Shown piece by piece: positions 8,529-17,559 of a DNA stretch of 64,000 bases. Both the position numbers and the translations under genes were made by a program. The notes beneath the pieces were generated by a model, which saw nothing but the letters and a program-made list of their open reading frames with translations, had not been told where the DNA came from and did not search any database. Source of the DNA: JBMOGA01 sp049318625 (lineage in GTDB: Bacteria; Pseudomonadota; Alphaproteobacteria; Rhizobiales; Hyphomicrobiaceae); assembly GCA_049318625.1 (NCBI GenBank), contig JBMOGA010000006.1:1-64000 (forward strand), written 5' to 3'. The stretch's first letter is position 1, and the number at the start of each line of letters is the position of its first letter.

Positions 8529-9227
8529 TCAGTGGATCTCGTCTTGCTTGGCGAGCGCGGCCTTGAGCTTCTCGACGGTGAAGCCCGGGGCCCGCGCCAT
8601 GTCGAGAATGACCGCTTCCTTGCGGGCGAGCAGGTCGCAGGCGGCCGGGATCTTCTCGGCGAGGTTGGCAGGGATGACGGCGGCGCCATGACGATCCATG
8701 TGAATGAGATCGCCCGAGCGCACGGTCATGCCGGCGACCCGCACCTCCCGCCCGTAGCTGTCGAGGTGGACGTGCGCATGGCTCGGCGCGATCGAGCCGG
8801 CCAGGACCGCGAGACCCGGCGCCCATTGCGGAATGTCCCGGATCGAACCGTCGGTGACCACGCCGGCGACGCCGAGCGCCTTGTGCACCGTGCTCTGCAC
8901 CTCGCCCCAGAACGCGCCGAAGCCGACCTCGGCGCCGTCGAGATCCTGGATCACGACGATCCCGGGCTGCGGTCCTCCACTGGCCACGTACTCGTAATAG
9001 CCGACCCGCTGCGCGCGCGCCGCCTTGCTATCCAGCTCGTTGGCATGCGTGGCACGGATCGTCGCGGTGCGCGCGAAGCCGACCACCGGGGCGAGATCCG
9101 GAAACGGACAGACGAGCGGGCGGATCGTGAACCCGGTCAGCCGCCGCGCCGGATCGACGATCTCCAGCGCATTGCAGATGGTCGGGGTGTCGAACGCGGC
9201 CAGCCGCGCCAGCAGTTTGGCATCCAT
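8529..9227 (-). CDS. RraA-like / 4-hydroxy-4-methyl-2-oxoglutarate aldolase family protein
   Basis: A 232-residue RraA-fold protein. The family motif is present as GVVTDGSIRD, giving the Arg and Asp that bind substrate and divalent metal in aldolase members. In operons such as this it normally acts as a pyruvate aldolase or oxaloacetate decarboxylase-type enzyme rather than as an RNase E regulator. It lies 16 bases after the Ldh-type gene. C-terminal residues beyond the core are helical and slightly longer than E. coli RraA. Confidence 0.8.
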   Translation of the reverse strand: MDAKLLARLAAFDTPTICNALEIVDPARRLTGFTIRPLVCPFPDLAPVVGFARTATIRATHANELDSKAARAQRVGYYEYVASGGPQPGIVVIQDLDGAEVGFGAFWGEVQSTVHKALGVAGVVTDGSIRDIPQWAPGLAVLAGSIAPSHAHVHLDSYGREVRVAGMTVRSGDLIHMDRHGAAVIPANLAEKIPAACDLLARKEAVILDMARAPGFTVEKLKAALAKQDEIH

Positions 9228-9243
9228 CGTTTCCGGTCCTCGG

Positions 9244-10338
9244 TTAGTTGCCGGCCAGCGCGCGGTCGATGCGCGCCTGGTCGAGCCCGACCTTCAATGC
9301 AGTGCGGGCAATCGCCGTCCAGGTGTCGTCGGGCAGCGGAACGCCGTCGGCCAGCCGCTTGGCGCGTGTGTTGATCTCCGGCTCGCCGGGCGCCAGCACG
9401 GGCTCGCCGGCTTTGGCGGGACGCGAGCTCTTGAAGTAGTCGACGTACCGGTCGACTTCCGCCGGGAAGAAGTCCTGCACCTCGAGCTGCGCCGGATCGA
9501 TATAGAACGACAGCATACCGTTGGCCCACCGCGGGCGCTCCTCGTTGGCCGCGCCCGTGCCGGTCAGCGCGCCGCCGAGGATCTCGACCATGAACGCCAG
9601 GCCCGAACCCTTGTGGTCGCCGAAGGCGCGGATGGCGCCCTCGCCCTGCTTGTAGTCACGCGGGCCGACCGGATCGAATGGCCCATAGAGGACGTGCGGG
9701 TCGCCGCTCATTTTCCCGTCCGGCGAGATCAGGGCGTGCGACGGCAGAGGCTTCCCGCCCTGGCTCGCCACCAGCACCTTGCCCTCGGCCACAACCGACG
9801 TCGCGAAGTCGAGGATCAGCGGTGGCTGGCCCTTGCGCGGGATACCGACCGAGTAGGGCGCCGTCGACAGGCGCCGGTCGACGCCGCCATAGGGTGCCAC
9901 CAGCAGGCTCTGCGGGGCATTGCAGTAGTGCATCGAGACGAGCCCCGCCTCGGCTGCCATTTCCGCCCATTCGCCGACGCGCCCGACGTGTCCGGAGTTG
10001 CGCAGCGCGATCATCGAGAGGCCGGTGGCCTTGGCCTTGCGGATGCCGATCTCGACCGACTGCGGCGCCACCGTCTGTCCGAATCCGTACTGGCCGTCGA
10101 CGACGGCGAGCACCGGCGTCTCGCGGACGACTACGACGGTCCGGTCCGCGATGAACGCCCCTTCGTCCTTCCACTCGATGTAGCGCGGCACGCGGACCAC
10201 GCCGTGGCTGTCGTGTCCGGCCAGATTGGCGCCGACCAGTGACGTGCCGAGTTGCGTGCCTTCCTTCTCGGAGCATCCGGCGGCGACGAAGATGTCCCGC
10301 ACCAGATCCTTGAGCGCCTGCGCGCGGATCGCGACCAT
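9244..10338 (-). CDS. Ldh family (malate/L-sulfolactate/ureidoglycolate-type) oxidoreductase
   Basis: A 364-residue NAD(P)-dependent oxidoreductase of the malate/L-lactate dehydrogenase (YlbC/YiaK-like) family. Family motifs GHDSHGVVRVPRY near the N-terminus and NSGHVGRVGEWAE are visible. It probably oxidises or reduces a 2-hydroxy/2-oxo acid and is the first gene of the operon, so it may perform the entry step. A purine-rich GGGGGGAAC precedes the ATG at 10338. It is transcribed divergently from the acyl-CoA dehydrogenase gene, sharing a 219-base promoter region. Confidence 0.85.
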   Translation of the reverse strand: MVAIRAQALKDLVRDIFVAAGCSEKEGTQLGTSLVGANLAGHDSHGVVRVPRYIEWKDEGAFIADRTVVVVRETPVLAVVDGQYGFGQTVAPQSVEIGIRKAKATGLSMIALRNSGHVGRVGEWAEMAAEAGLVSMHYCNAPQSLLVAPYGGVDRRLSTAPYSVGIPRKGQPPLILDFATSVVAEGKVLVASQGGKPLPSHALISPDGKMSGDPHVLYGPFDPVGPRDYKQGEGAIRAFGDHKGSGLAFMVEILGGALTGTGAANEERPRWANGMLSFYIDPAQLEVQDFFPAEVDRYVDYFKSSRPAKAGEPVLAPGEPEINTRAKRLADGVPLPDDTWTAIARTALKVGLDQARIDRALAGN

Positions 10339-10557
10339 TGTTCCCCCCACGAGTTTCTTTTTTTGACGCAGCGCGGCAGCCTCGCCATTGGGCGAGGTCC
10401 GCGCGATCGACGTGCATGGTGGCCGAAAGCGGCGCGCTTGGCCAGAGCCTCGGCCATTGGCGTCCGCGCGCCAGCCATCTCCATTGTGACTAGGTCGAAA
10501 CTTGCATCGATCCGCCTCATCGGGGAAGGTCCGGCCGTCGCCGAAAGGATGGATGTC

Positions 10558-11745
10558 ATGGATTTCGCACTGCCAAAAAAGCTTGGGGAACTGCAAAGCC
10601 GGATCGACCGCTTCGTGCGCGACGAGGTCATCCCCTTCGAGACCGATCCCCGTTGGACCTCCCATGGTCCGACCGACGAGCTGCGCCGCGAACTCAACGC
10701 CAAAGCGCGCGCCGCCGGCCTGCTGGGCGTCCATGTCCCAGCCGAGTACGGCGGTCTCGGACTCGACCACCGCGGCAAGGCCGTAGCGCTCGAGGCGGCC
10801 GGGTACTCGATCCTCGGTCCGGTGGCGATCCACGCCCAGGCCCCCGACGAGGGCAACATCCACATGCTCGACGTCGTGGCGAACCCCGCTCAGCGCGAGC
10901 GCTACCTCAAGCCGCTGGCAACGGGCGTCGCCCGCTCCTGCTTCGCCATGACCGAGCCGGCGCCGGGTGCCGGCTCCGACCCGTCGGCACTGGCGACCCG
11001 CGCCGAGCCCGACGGCAACGGCTTCGTGATCAATGGCCGGAAGTGGCTGATCACCGGCGCCGAAGGTGCCGCCTTCACGATCATAATGGCGCGCACCGGC
11101 GACGGCCCGAACGATGCCACCATGTTCCTCGTGGACCTGCCCAATCCGGCCTTCCGGATCAGCCGCACGCTCGACACGCTCGATTCGAGTTTCATGGGGG
11201 GCCACGCCGTCATCGACATCGAGAACCTGCGGGTCTCGGGCGACGCCGTGCTCGGCGAGGTCGGCCAGGGCTACAAGTATGCCCAGGTCCGTCTCGCCCC
11301 GGCCCGGCTCACGCACTGCATGCGCTGGCTCGGCTCGGCCAAGCGCGCCCACGACATCGCAGCCGACTACGCACGCAAGCGCCTCGCCTTCGGCAAGGCC
11401 CTCGGAGAGCACGAGGGCGTCAGCTTCATGCTGGCCGACAATCTGATGGACATCCACATCACGCGCCTGGCCATCCACCACTGCGCCTGGAAGCTCGACC
11501 AGGGCAGCACCGGCACGCACGACAGCTCGATGGCGAAGGTGATCTCGTCGGAGGCGATCATGCGGGTGGCCGACCGCTCTCTCCAGATCCTCGGCGGACT
11601 GGGGCTGACGCGGGATACAGTCGTGGAGCGGATCTTCCGCGAGGTGCGCGCTTTCCGGATCTACGACGGCCCGTCAGAGGTGCACCGCTGGTCGATCGGA
11701 CGGCGGATCTTCAAGGGCGATCGTCCGCGCGAAGCTGGGCACTGA
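10558..11745 (+). CDS. acyl-CoA dehydrogenase family protein
   Basis: A 395-residue FAD-dependent acyl-CoA dehydrogenase, similar to the ACAD10/11-like branch. Motifs are CFAMTEPAPGAGSDPSAL (FAD/substrate region), KWLITGA, and near the C-terminus RIYDGPSEVHRWSIGRR, whose Glu is the expected catalytic base. The ATG at 10558 has AAGGA eight bases upstream and is preferred to ATG 10549; the longer open frame upstream is spurious. A strong hairpin follows. It stands alone on the plus strand between two minus-strand operons, so the acyl-CoA substrate cannot be deduced. Confidence 0.9.
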   Translation: MDFALPKKLGELQSRIDRFVRDEVIPFETDPRWTSHGPTDELRRELNAKARAAGLLGVHVPAEYGGLGLDHRGKAVALEAAGYSILGPVAIHAQAPDEGNIHMLDVVANPAQRERYLKPLATGVARSCFAMTEPAPGAGSDPSALATRAEPDGNGFVINGRKWLITGAEGAAFTIIMARTGDGPNDATMFLVDLPNPAFRISRTLDTLDSSFMGGHAVIDIENLRVSGDAVLGEVGQGYKYAQVRLAPARLTHCMRWLGSAKRAHDIAADYARKRLAFGKALGEHEGVSFMLADNLMDIHITRLAIHHCAWKLDQGSTGTHDSSMAKVISSEAIMRVADRSLQILGGLGLTRDTVVERIFREVRAFRIYDGPSEVHRWSIGRRIFKGDRPREAGH

Positions 11746-11750
11746 ACGAC

Positions 11751-11782
11751 TATGGGGACGGCGCCTGGACGCCGTCCCCATA
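11751..11782 (+). terminator. perfect 13-bp hairpin after acyl-CoA dehydrogenase
   Basis: TATGGGGACGGCG (11751-11763) pairs perfectly with CGCCGTCCCCATA (11770-11782) across a 6-base loop. It begins five bases after the stop and is followed by an AT-richer stretch without a clear T run. Likely transcription terminator. Confidence 0.65.
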
Positions 11783-11947
11783 ATAATCTCCCTAGACTTG
11801 GACCGCCTGATCTCTGTGCGCTTTGAATGGCGTCATTTTCGGCCCGTCAACTGTCGACGGCGCTACCATGTAAGACCTGCGACGACGTGTCAAGCTGCTC
11901 GATACTTGCACAGCGCGCTTATAGAATAATATCGCAAAAACAGATGC

Positions 11948-12727
11948 TTATAATCGCGTGCGCGGCGCCTGCCTAGTTGCGAAGGCAGTGATTGCCTCAA
12001 GGACGGCCGATTCTGCTTCGCGCCACGGCGCATGTCCGACGCCGGGCAGTATCAGACATTCGGGTTCGACCGGCGCGCCGGTCATGACCCGATCGATCTG
12101 AGCCTGTGTGCCGTACTCGTCGTGATCTCCCTGGATCAGCAGGCTCGGCACGGCGAGCCGCGACGTCTCGTCGTCGAGCGACCAGTCGCGAAACGACGGA
12201 TCCAGCCAGATCTGGGACCAGCCGAGGAACGCATCGTCGACGTGGTCGTGATAGCGCGCCAGTCGCTCCCGCAGTCCAGCCTTTCGATAGGTATCGGTGA
12301 TCTGAGCGATGCTCCGTACCGAAATGGGCTCTACGAACACGTGCGGCGCCATGAGCACAACGCCGGCGACCGCCCGTCCACCGCTCGCGGCGTGAATGAG
12401 TGCGATCGAAGCGCCATCGGAATGTCCGATCAGAAGCGGATTGGTGATGCCGAGGCGGTCGAGAACCGCCGGCAGCACGTCGAGTGCCTCCTCGTGCATG
12501 AAGCGGGGCGTCCGCCGCCGCGCCAGCCCGGACGACCGCCCATAGCCGAAGCGCGAATAGACGAGGGCTGGCGCACCGATCCGGCGCGCCAGCTTGTCGG
12601 GAAAGTCACGCCACAGCGCCGCGCATCCGAGGCCTTCGTGCAGGAAGACCAGTGTGGGTCCGTGCAGGGCATCGCCGAGAACCATGCGGTACTCGATGTG
12701 CCGGCCATCCAGCTCCAGCGCCTGCAT
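11948..12727 (-). CDS. alpha/beta hydrolase
   Basis: A 259-residue alpha/beta-hydrolase. The nucleophile elbow is GHSDG, the oxyanion region is LHEGLGCAAL, the acid is probably in QGDHDEYG and the His in GVGHAPW. It starts five bases beyond the LivF stop on the same strand, so it is the last gene of the ABC transporter operon. This suggests it hydrolyses an ester, thioester or amide brought in by that transporter. Similar hydrolases accompany aromatic-acid ABC importers. Confidence 0.8.
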   Translation of the reverse strand: MQALELDGRHIEYRMVLGDALHGPTLVFLHEGLGCAALWRDFPDKLARRIGAPALVYSRFGYGRSSGLARRRTPRFMHEEALDVLPAVLDRLGITNPLLIGHSDGASIALIHAASGGRAVAGVVLMAPHVFVEPISVRSIAQITDTYRKAGLRERLARYHDHVDDAFLGWSQIWLDPSFRDWSLDDETSRLAVPSLLIQGDHDEYGTQAQIDRVMTGAPVEPECLILPGVGHAPWREAESAVLEAITAFATRQAPRTRL

Positions 12728-12732
12728 TGCGG

Positions 12733-13482
12733 TCAGACTCCGAGATGGCGTTGCATCAAGGCGGTGTCCGAGAGGATGGCGTCCGCGGCCCCTTCGACCA
12801 CGATCTGGCCCTTCACGAGAATGACGACACGATCGACCACAGCCGCCACTTCCCCGACCGTCTTGTCGACGATCAGCGTGGCGATGCCGGCATCGCGGAT
12901 GAGCCGGATCGTCTTCCAGATTTCGTCGCGAATGAGCGGGGCCAGTCCTTCCGTCGCCTCGTCGAGGATGACGAGGCGTGGATTGCCGACGAGGGCGCGG
13001 GCAATCGCCAGCATCTGCTGCTCGCCGCCGGAAAGCTGGTCGCCGCGATTGGCCAGCCGCTCGCCGAGCCGTGGGAATAGGGCGAGCACGCGGGCGGTAT
13101 CCCACCCCGTCGTGCTGCCGGCGACCCGGCGCTCGGCGATGGCGAGGTTGTCGGCAACCGTCAGGCTCGAGAATATCCCACGTCCCTCGGGCACGTAGGC
13201 GATGCCGGCCCGCGCGATGGCGAACGTCGGCCACCGCGTCGCGGCCTGTCCATCGACCAGGATCTCGCCACGGGTTGCGGGAACGAGGCCCATCAGCGTG
13301 CGGATGAAAGTCGATTTGCCCATGCCGTTGCGACCCATCAGGCCCACCGACTCGCCGGGCCGGATCGCCAGCGACACGCCGCGCAGAATGTGGCTCTGCC
13401 CGTAGTAGGTCTCGAGCGCACGCCCCTCGATCACGGGCGGGGGCGGCAGGGCCGGCGGTTCGGGCGCGGGGCGCTGCATCAT
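12733..13482 (-). CDS. livF: Liv-type ABC transporter ATP-binding protein (LivF)
   Basis: A 249-residue ATPase of the branched-chain amino acid (HAAT) ABC family. Walker A is GRNGMGKST, the signature LSGGEQQ, and Walker B LVILDEATEG. The segment where the switch His is normally found reads LIVDKTVGEV, a LivF-like variation. A Pro-rich N-terminal leader precedes the domain. Its start overlaps the livG stop, consistent with tight operon coupling. Confidence 0.9.
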   Translation of the reverse strand: MMQRPAPEPPALPPPPVIEGRALETYYGQSHILRGVSLAIRPGESVGLMGRNGMGKSTFIRTLMGLVPATRGEILVDGQAATRWPTFAIARAGIAYVPEGRGIFSSLTVADNLAIAERRVAGSTTGWDTARVLALFPRLGERLANRGDQLSGGEQQMLAIARALVGNPRLVILDEATEGLAPLIRDEIWKTIRLIRDAGIATLIVDKTVGEVAAVVDRVVILVKGQIVVEGAADAILSDTALMQRHLGV

Positions 13483-14246
13483 GCATGCCCCCCGAGATAG
13501 GCGCGCTGTACCGCCGCGTTGGCGCGGATCGCGTCCGGCGGCCCGTCCGCCAGCACGCCACCGTCGACCATCACCGTCATCCAGTCGGCGACCGCGAACA
13601 CGAAATCCATGTCGTGCTCGATCAGCAGGATGGCGTGCTCGGCCGACAGGTCGCGCAGCAGCGCCGCGATGCGTTCGCCTTCCTCGGGCCCCATGCCCGC
13701 CAGCGGCTCGTCGAGCAGCAGCACTTGGGCGTACCCGGCCAGCGTCATGGCGATCTCGAGCAGCCGCTGCTCGCCGTGCGCGAGCGTTCCCGCGATCCGG
13801 GCCGCAGCGTCCGCGAGGCTGACCCGCGCCAGCGCCGTCATCGCCGCGTCCGCCAGTACCGTCTCGCGGTTGGCCGGCTGGAACAGGCGGCGGCCCGGCG
13901 TGCGTACCGCCTGGGCGGCCAGCCGCACGTTCTCGAACACAGTAAGCGACCGGAAGATATTGGTGCGCTGATAAGAGCGGCCGAGGCCCATGTGCACGCG
14001 CTGCCAGACGGGCGCATCGCCGATCGGCTGGCCGGCCAGCAGGATCTCGCCGCGCGACGGCGCAAGCTCGCCGGACAGCAGGTTGACCAGCGTGGACTTG
14101 CCGGCACCGTTCGGTCCGATCACGGCATGCAGCTCACCCGGCGACAGGGTGATCGACACGTCGCGGACGGCCACGAGGCCGCCGAAATCGCGGCCGAGGC
14201 CGCGGGTCGCGAGCAGCGGCGTGCGGCCATGCCGGTTTTCAGCCAT
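13479..14246 (-). CDS. livG: Liv-type ABC transporter ATP-binding protein (LivG)
   Basis: A 255-residue ABC ATPase with Walker A GPNGAGKST, the LivG-characteristic long insert after it, a signature LAHGEQRLLEI (Ala and His replacing the first Ser-Gly), Walker B VLLLDEPLAG and switch His in LLIEHDMDFVF. It pairs with LivF to energise the LivHM channel. It overlaps livM by eight bases and livF by four. Confidence 0.92.
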   Translation of the reverse strand: MAENRHGRTPLLATRGLGRDFGGLVAVRDVSITLSPGELHAVIGPNGAGKSTLVNLLSGELAPSRGEILLAGQPIGDAPVWQRVHMGLGRSYQRTNIFRSLTVFENVRLAAQAVRTPGRRLFQPANRETVLADAAMTALARVSLADAAARIAGTLAHGEQRLLEIAMTLAGYAQVLLLDEPLAGMGPEEGERIAALLRDLSAEHAILLIEHDMDFVFAVADWMTVMVDGGVLADGPPDAIRANAAVQRAYLGGHA

Positions 14247-15285
14247 GGGGCGGGATCTCCGCCTTCGCCGGGGCCGGCTTTTCGGCGTCCAGCTTCGGTG
14301 ACCGGAAGACGCGACGGCCGAGCGCGCCCAACCCCGACAGCCCCTGCGGCAGCACCAGGACGACCGCGAGGATCACCAGCCCCTCGACCAACAGCTTGCG
14401 CTCGGTGAGCAGTTGCGCCGCCTCGCCGAGCCCGACCCAGGCGAGCGCGCCGATGATGGGGCCGTGCAGCGTGCCGAGCCCGCCGAGCAGGATCATCAAC
14501 AGTGCTTCCGCCGAGCGGTGCCAGCCGACGAGTTCGGGGTTCACGAAGCCGCGGTGCATGGCCCACATGTGCCCTGCCACGCCGGCCAGCATGCCGGCCA
14601 GCACGAACGCCGCCAGCTTGTAGCGATAGGTGTTGAAACCGAGCGCCACCATGCGGTGCTCGTTGACGCGGATGCCGTCGAGCACGCGGCCGAACAACGA
14701 CCGCAGCAACAGGGCGAGGCCGGCATACATCGCGACCAGCTGGATCAGGGCCACGTAATAGGTGCCGACCGGCCTCTGGCGGCGCGGCAGCTGCAATTCG
14801 AGCCCGAATGCCGAAATGAGCGGTCGCGTGAGATAGGCGCCGTCCGTTCCCCCGCCGATCTTGGTGTCGTGGAAGACGAAGAAGATCATCTGCCCGAAGG
14901 CGAGCGTCACCATCAGGAAGAAGAACCCCTTGGTGCGGAGTGACAGCGCGCCGACGATCGCCGCCGCCGCCGCCGAGGCGGCCATGGTGATCGGCAGCGT
15001 CATCCACATCGGCAAGCCGGCATCGGCCGGTGTCACGAGATAGACCGTATAGGCGGCGAGACCGTAGAAGGCGCCGTGGCCGAGACTGACGAGGCCCGTG
15101 CAGCCGACCAGCAGCTGAAGGCTGAGCGCCAGCATGGCGGCGATCATCGCCGTCGTCCCCAGTTCGATGTAGTAGATCGGCGCGAGCCAGGGCAGCGCGG
15201 CAAGCCCGGCGACCAGCAGGGCCAGCGCCAGCCATCCCGTTCGCGACTGCGGCAACATCGCCACGGGCATCTGCGGTGTCGTCAT
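14239..15285 (-). CDS. livM: Liv-type ABC transporter permease (LivM)
   Basis: A 348-residue inner-membrane permease with about eight to ten hydrophobic segments and the family block GCTGLVSLGHGAFYGLAAY near residues 59-77. The Gly-rich loop LLGGLGTLHGPIIGA towards the C-terminus is the usual coupling region. The start at 15285 overlaps the LivH stop by ATGA; the longer frame upstream is antisense noise. A soluble Pro/Lys/Ala tail follows the last membrane segment. Confidence 0.92.
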   Translation of the reverse strand: MTTPQMPVAMLPQSRTGWLALALLVAGLAALPWLAPIYYIELGTTAMIAAMLALSLQLLVGCTGLVSLGHGAFYGLAAYTVYLVTPADAGLPMWMTLPITMAASAAAAAIVGALSLRTKGFFFLMVTLAFGQMIFFVFHDTKIGGGTDGAYLTRPLISAFGLELQLPRRQRPVGTYYVALIQLVAMYAGLALLLRSLFGRVLDGIRVNEHRMVALGFNTYRYKLAAFVLAGMLAGVAGHMWAMHRGFVNPELVGWHRSAEALLMILLGGLGTLHGPIIGALAWVGLGEAAQLLTERKLLVEGLVILAVVLVLPQGLSGLGALGRRVFRSPKLDAEKPAPAKAEIPPHG

Positions 15286-16151
15286 GTCGGCCGCCCGAAC
15301 AGGCCGGCCGGCCGCCACAGCAGGACGCCGGCCATCAGGACATAGATGGCGAGCCCAGCAACTCCCGGCATATAGGCCTTGCCGAGCGTATCGACGAGGC
15401 CGATCAGCAATGCCGACCAGAAGGCGCCCGAAACCGATCCGAGCCCGCCGATCACCACGACGACGAACGAGATGATCAGGAACCCGTCGCCCATGTTCGG
15501 ATAGACCGAGTAGAGCGGCGCCGCCAGCACGCCGGCGGTCAGTGCCAGCGCCGTGCCGATGGCGAACACGGCCAGATGGATGCGCCGCGCGTCGATGCCG
15601 AGCACGTCGACCATCTCGGGGTTCTCGGCGGCGGCCCGGATGATGGCGCCGAACCGTGTCCGCTCGATCCACCAGAACAGGCCGAGCGCCAGGGCGAGGC
15701 AGATCCCGATGACCACGAACCGGTAGGCCGAATAGCTGAAATCGCGGGTGACCGGCACGGAGAAGTCCAACGCAGCCGGGATCGGCACGCTGTAGAAATC
15801 ATTGCCGACGATCAGCGACCGACCTTCCTCGAACAGCAGGATCAGCGCGAACGTCAGCAGCACCTGGTCGAGGTGCTCGCGCTTGTAGAAGTGGCGGAAC
15901 AGCATCCGCTCCAGAAGGGCGCCGAGCACGATGCCGCCGACCAGCCCGACAGGCAGTGCGATCCACAGCGATCCGGTCGCCCGCCCGACCAGAAAGGCCG
16001 CATAGGCACCCACCATGAACAGCGAGCCGTGCGCGAGATTGATGATGCCCATCACGCCGAACACGAGCGTCAGCCCGCTGGCGATCAGGAACAGCAGCAG
16101 GCCATACTGAACGCCGTTAAGAAGTTGCGCGAAGAGACCGGCGAGATCCAT
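15282..16151 (-). CDS. livH: Liv-type ABC transporter permease (LivH)
   Basis: A 289-residue inner-membrane permease of the LivH family with about eight transmembrane helices. It has the N-terminal GVQYGLLLFLIASGLTLVFG block, the INLAHGSLFMVGAY motif and VVIGGLGSVSGAF near the C-terminus. It forms the transport channel with LivM. An 88-base gap containing small hairpins separates it from the binding-protein gene, so full co-expression may be modulated there. Confidence 0.92.
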   Translation of the reverse strand: MDLAGLFAQLLNGVQYGLLLFLIASGLTLVFGVMGIINLAHGSLFMVGAYAAFLVGRATGSLWIALPVGLVGGIVLGALLERMLFRHFYKREHLDQVLLTFALILLFEEGRSLIVGNDFYSVPIPAALDFSVPVTRDFSYSAYRFVVIGICLALALGLFWWIERTRFGAIIRAAAENPEMVDVLGIDARRIHLAVFAIGTALALTAGVLAAPLYSVYPNMGDGFLIISFVVVVIGGLGSVSGAFWSALLIGLVDTLGKAYMPGVAGLAIYVLMAGVLLWRPAGLFGRPT

Positions 16152-16211
16152 GCGGGATGAAAGGGGTCCAAGGTTGAACCCCTCTCATAGCATCCCTGCG
16201 GATGGGCGGAA

Positions 16212-16229
16212 GCGGGCTTTGCAGCCCGC
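16212..16229 (-). terminator. hairpin between binding-protein gene and livH
   Basis: GCGGGCT / AGCCCGC form a 7-bp perfect stem with a 4-base loop just after the binding-protein stop on the minus strand. Such intercistronic hairpins often reduce expression of permease genes relative to the abundant binding protein. Attenuator role is inferred. Confidence 0.5.
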
Positions 16230-16239
16230 CTCGACCCGA

Positions 16240-17430
16240 TCAGCTGACCTTGCAGCCCGTGCCCGGATCGGCGAGCTGCTCGGCGGCGACGCCCATCACC
16301 TTGTTCTGCCCGCCGACGACCTTGCGCAGATAGATGTTGTGCACGACGTTCTGGCTGGCCGACATGGAAATGGGACCACGCGGACTGTCGAGTTTGGCCG
16401 ACCGCATGGCCTTGTACAGATTGGCCTCGTCGTCGATCTTGCCCTTCACGGCCTCGAGGCCGATCGCAAGCAGTTGCGCGGCATCGTAGCCCTGCACGGC
16501 GTAGACGTCGGCCTCGCGGCCGGCCTTGTCCTGGAACGCCTTACGGAACACCGCGTCCTTGGCGTTGGTCAGCCCGTCGCCGTAGTGCAGCGCCGTCTCG
16601 ATGCCGTCGGCGGCCGCGCCCTGGGCGCCGAGGGTACCTTCGGTCAGGAAGCCCGAGCCGCACAACGGCACCTTGATGCCGGCCGCCGCATACTCCTTGA
16701 CGAACTGGACGGCCCCGCCACCCGCGAAGAAGGCGCCGACCGCCTCGACCCCGAGACCCGGGATCTGTGCCAGCAGCGGCTGGAAGTTGGTCTGCGGGAA
16801 CGGCAGCTTCAGAACTTCGACGAGCTGGCCGCCGTGCTTCTCGAGGCCCTGCTTGAAGCCCTCAGCGCTTTCGGCGCCGGCCGCGTAATCCCACGTCACC
16901 CACGCCGCCTTCTTGATGCCGCGCTTGCCGAGCTCGAGGCCCATGCCGTGCGCCGGCTGCCAGTTCGAGAACGAGGTGCGGAACACGTTCTTGGCACACA
17001 GATCCCGCGTGACGGCGTTGTTGCCGGCGTTCGGGACGATGGTCAGCGTGCCGCTTTCCTTGACGACCTTGTGGATGCCCATCTGGACGCCAGAGTGCAC
17101 CGTGCCGATCAGCACGTCGACCTCGTCGCGCTTGACCAGCCGGTCGGCATTCTGCGGCGCGTTCTCGGGCTTCGACTCGTCGTCGAGCTTGATGATCTGG
17201 ACGTCGCGACCGCCGAGCTTGCCGCCCTTCTCGGCGATCAGCAACTCGACCGCGAAGGTGATGTTCTCGCCGAGCTTCGCGAACGTGCCCGAGTAGGGCA
17301 GCATCAGCCCGAGCTTCAGGGGCCGCGTCTGCGCGATCGCCCAGCCGGTCGGTACGGCGGTGGCGGCCATCGCCGCAGCCGCACCCTTGAGCACGCCACG
17401 CCGCGAAGCGCGCGAAGTGATGATGGACAT
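16240..17430 (-). CDS. Liv-type ABC transporter substrate-binding protein
   Basis: A 396-residue periplasmic binding protein of the LivJ/HAAT class (two-lobe type I fold). The N-terminus carries a twin-arginine-like signal (SRRGVLKG, hydrophobic run, cleavage near AIAQT). The mature part begins LKLGLMLPYSGTFAKLGE. Sequence style is closer to aromatic-acid or amide binding members than to leucine binding, but the ligand is unknown. The ATG at 17430 follows GGGAGGGAAG, a strong ribosome-binding site; the 15-residue longer frame is less likely. Confidence 0.9.
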   Translation of the reverse strand: MSIITSRASRRGVLKGAAAAMAATAVPTGWAIAQTRPLKLGLMLPYSGTFAKLGENITFAVELLIAEKGGKLGGRDVQIIKLDDESKPENAPQNADRLVKRDEVDVLIGTVHSGVQMGIHKVVKESGTLTIVPNAGNNAVTRDLCAKNVFRTSFSNWQPAHGMGLELGKRGIKKAAWVTWDYAAGAESAEGFKQGLEKHGGQLVEVLKLPFPQTNFQPLLAQIPGLGVEAVGAFFAGGGAVQFVKEYAAAGIKVPLCGSGFLTEGTLGAQGAAADGIETALHYGDGLTNAKDAVFRKAFQDKAGREADVYAVQGYDAAQLLAIGLEAVKGKIDDEANLYKAMRSAKLDSPRGPISMSASQNVVHNIYLRKVVGGQNKVMGVAAEQLADPGTGCKVS

Positions 17431-17492
17431 GTTCTTCCCTCCCGTCGGCGCTTGGCGCCAGCAACTGTGGATCACGCGGCCGCACAGGCGGC

Positions 17493-17520
17493 GCTCGGCG
17501 GGTCTTGTCGCCCGCCGAGC
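17493..17520 (-). terminator. 10-bp hairpin between amidase and transporter operon
   Basis: GCTCGGCGGG (17493-17502) pairs perfectly with CCCGCCGAGC (17511-17520) with an 8-base loop. It lies 40 bases after the amidase stop, separating it from the binding-protein gene. No T tract. Likely partial or full terminator. Confidence 0.6.
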
Positions 17521-17559
17521 ATGATATCGGCCACCACCGCCAGGGCAAGAGGTCGCAGT

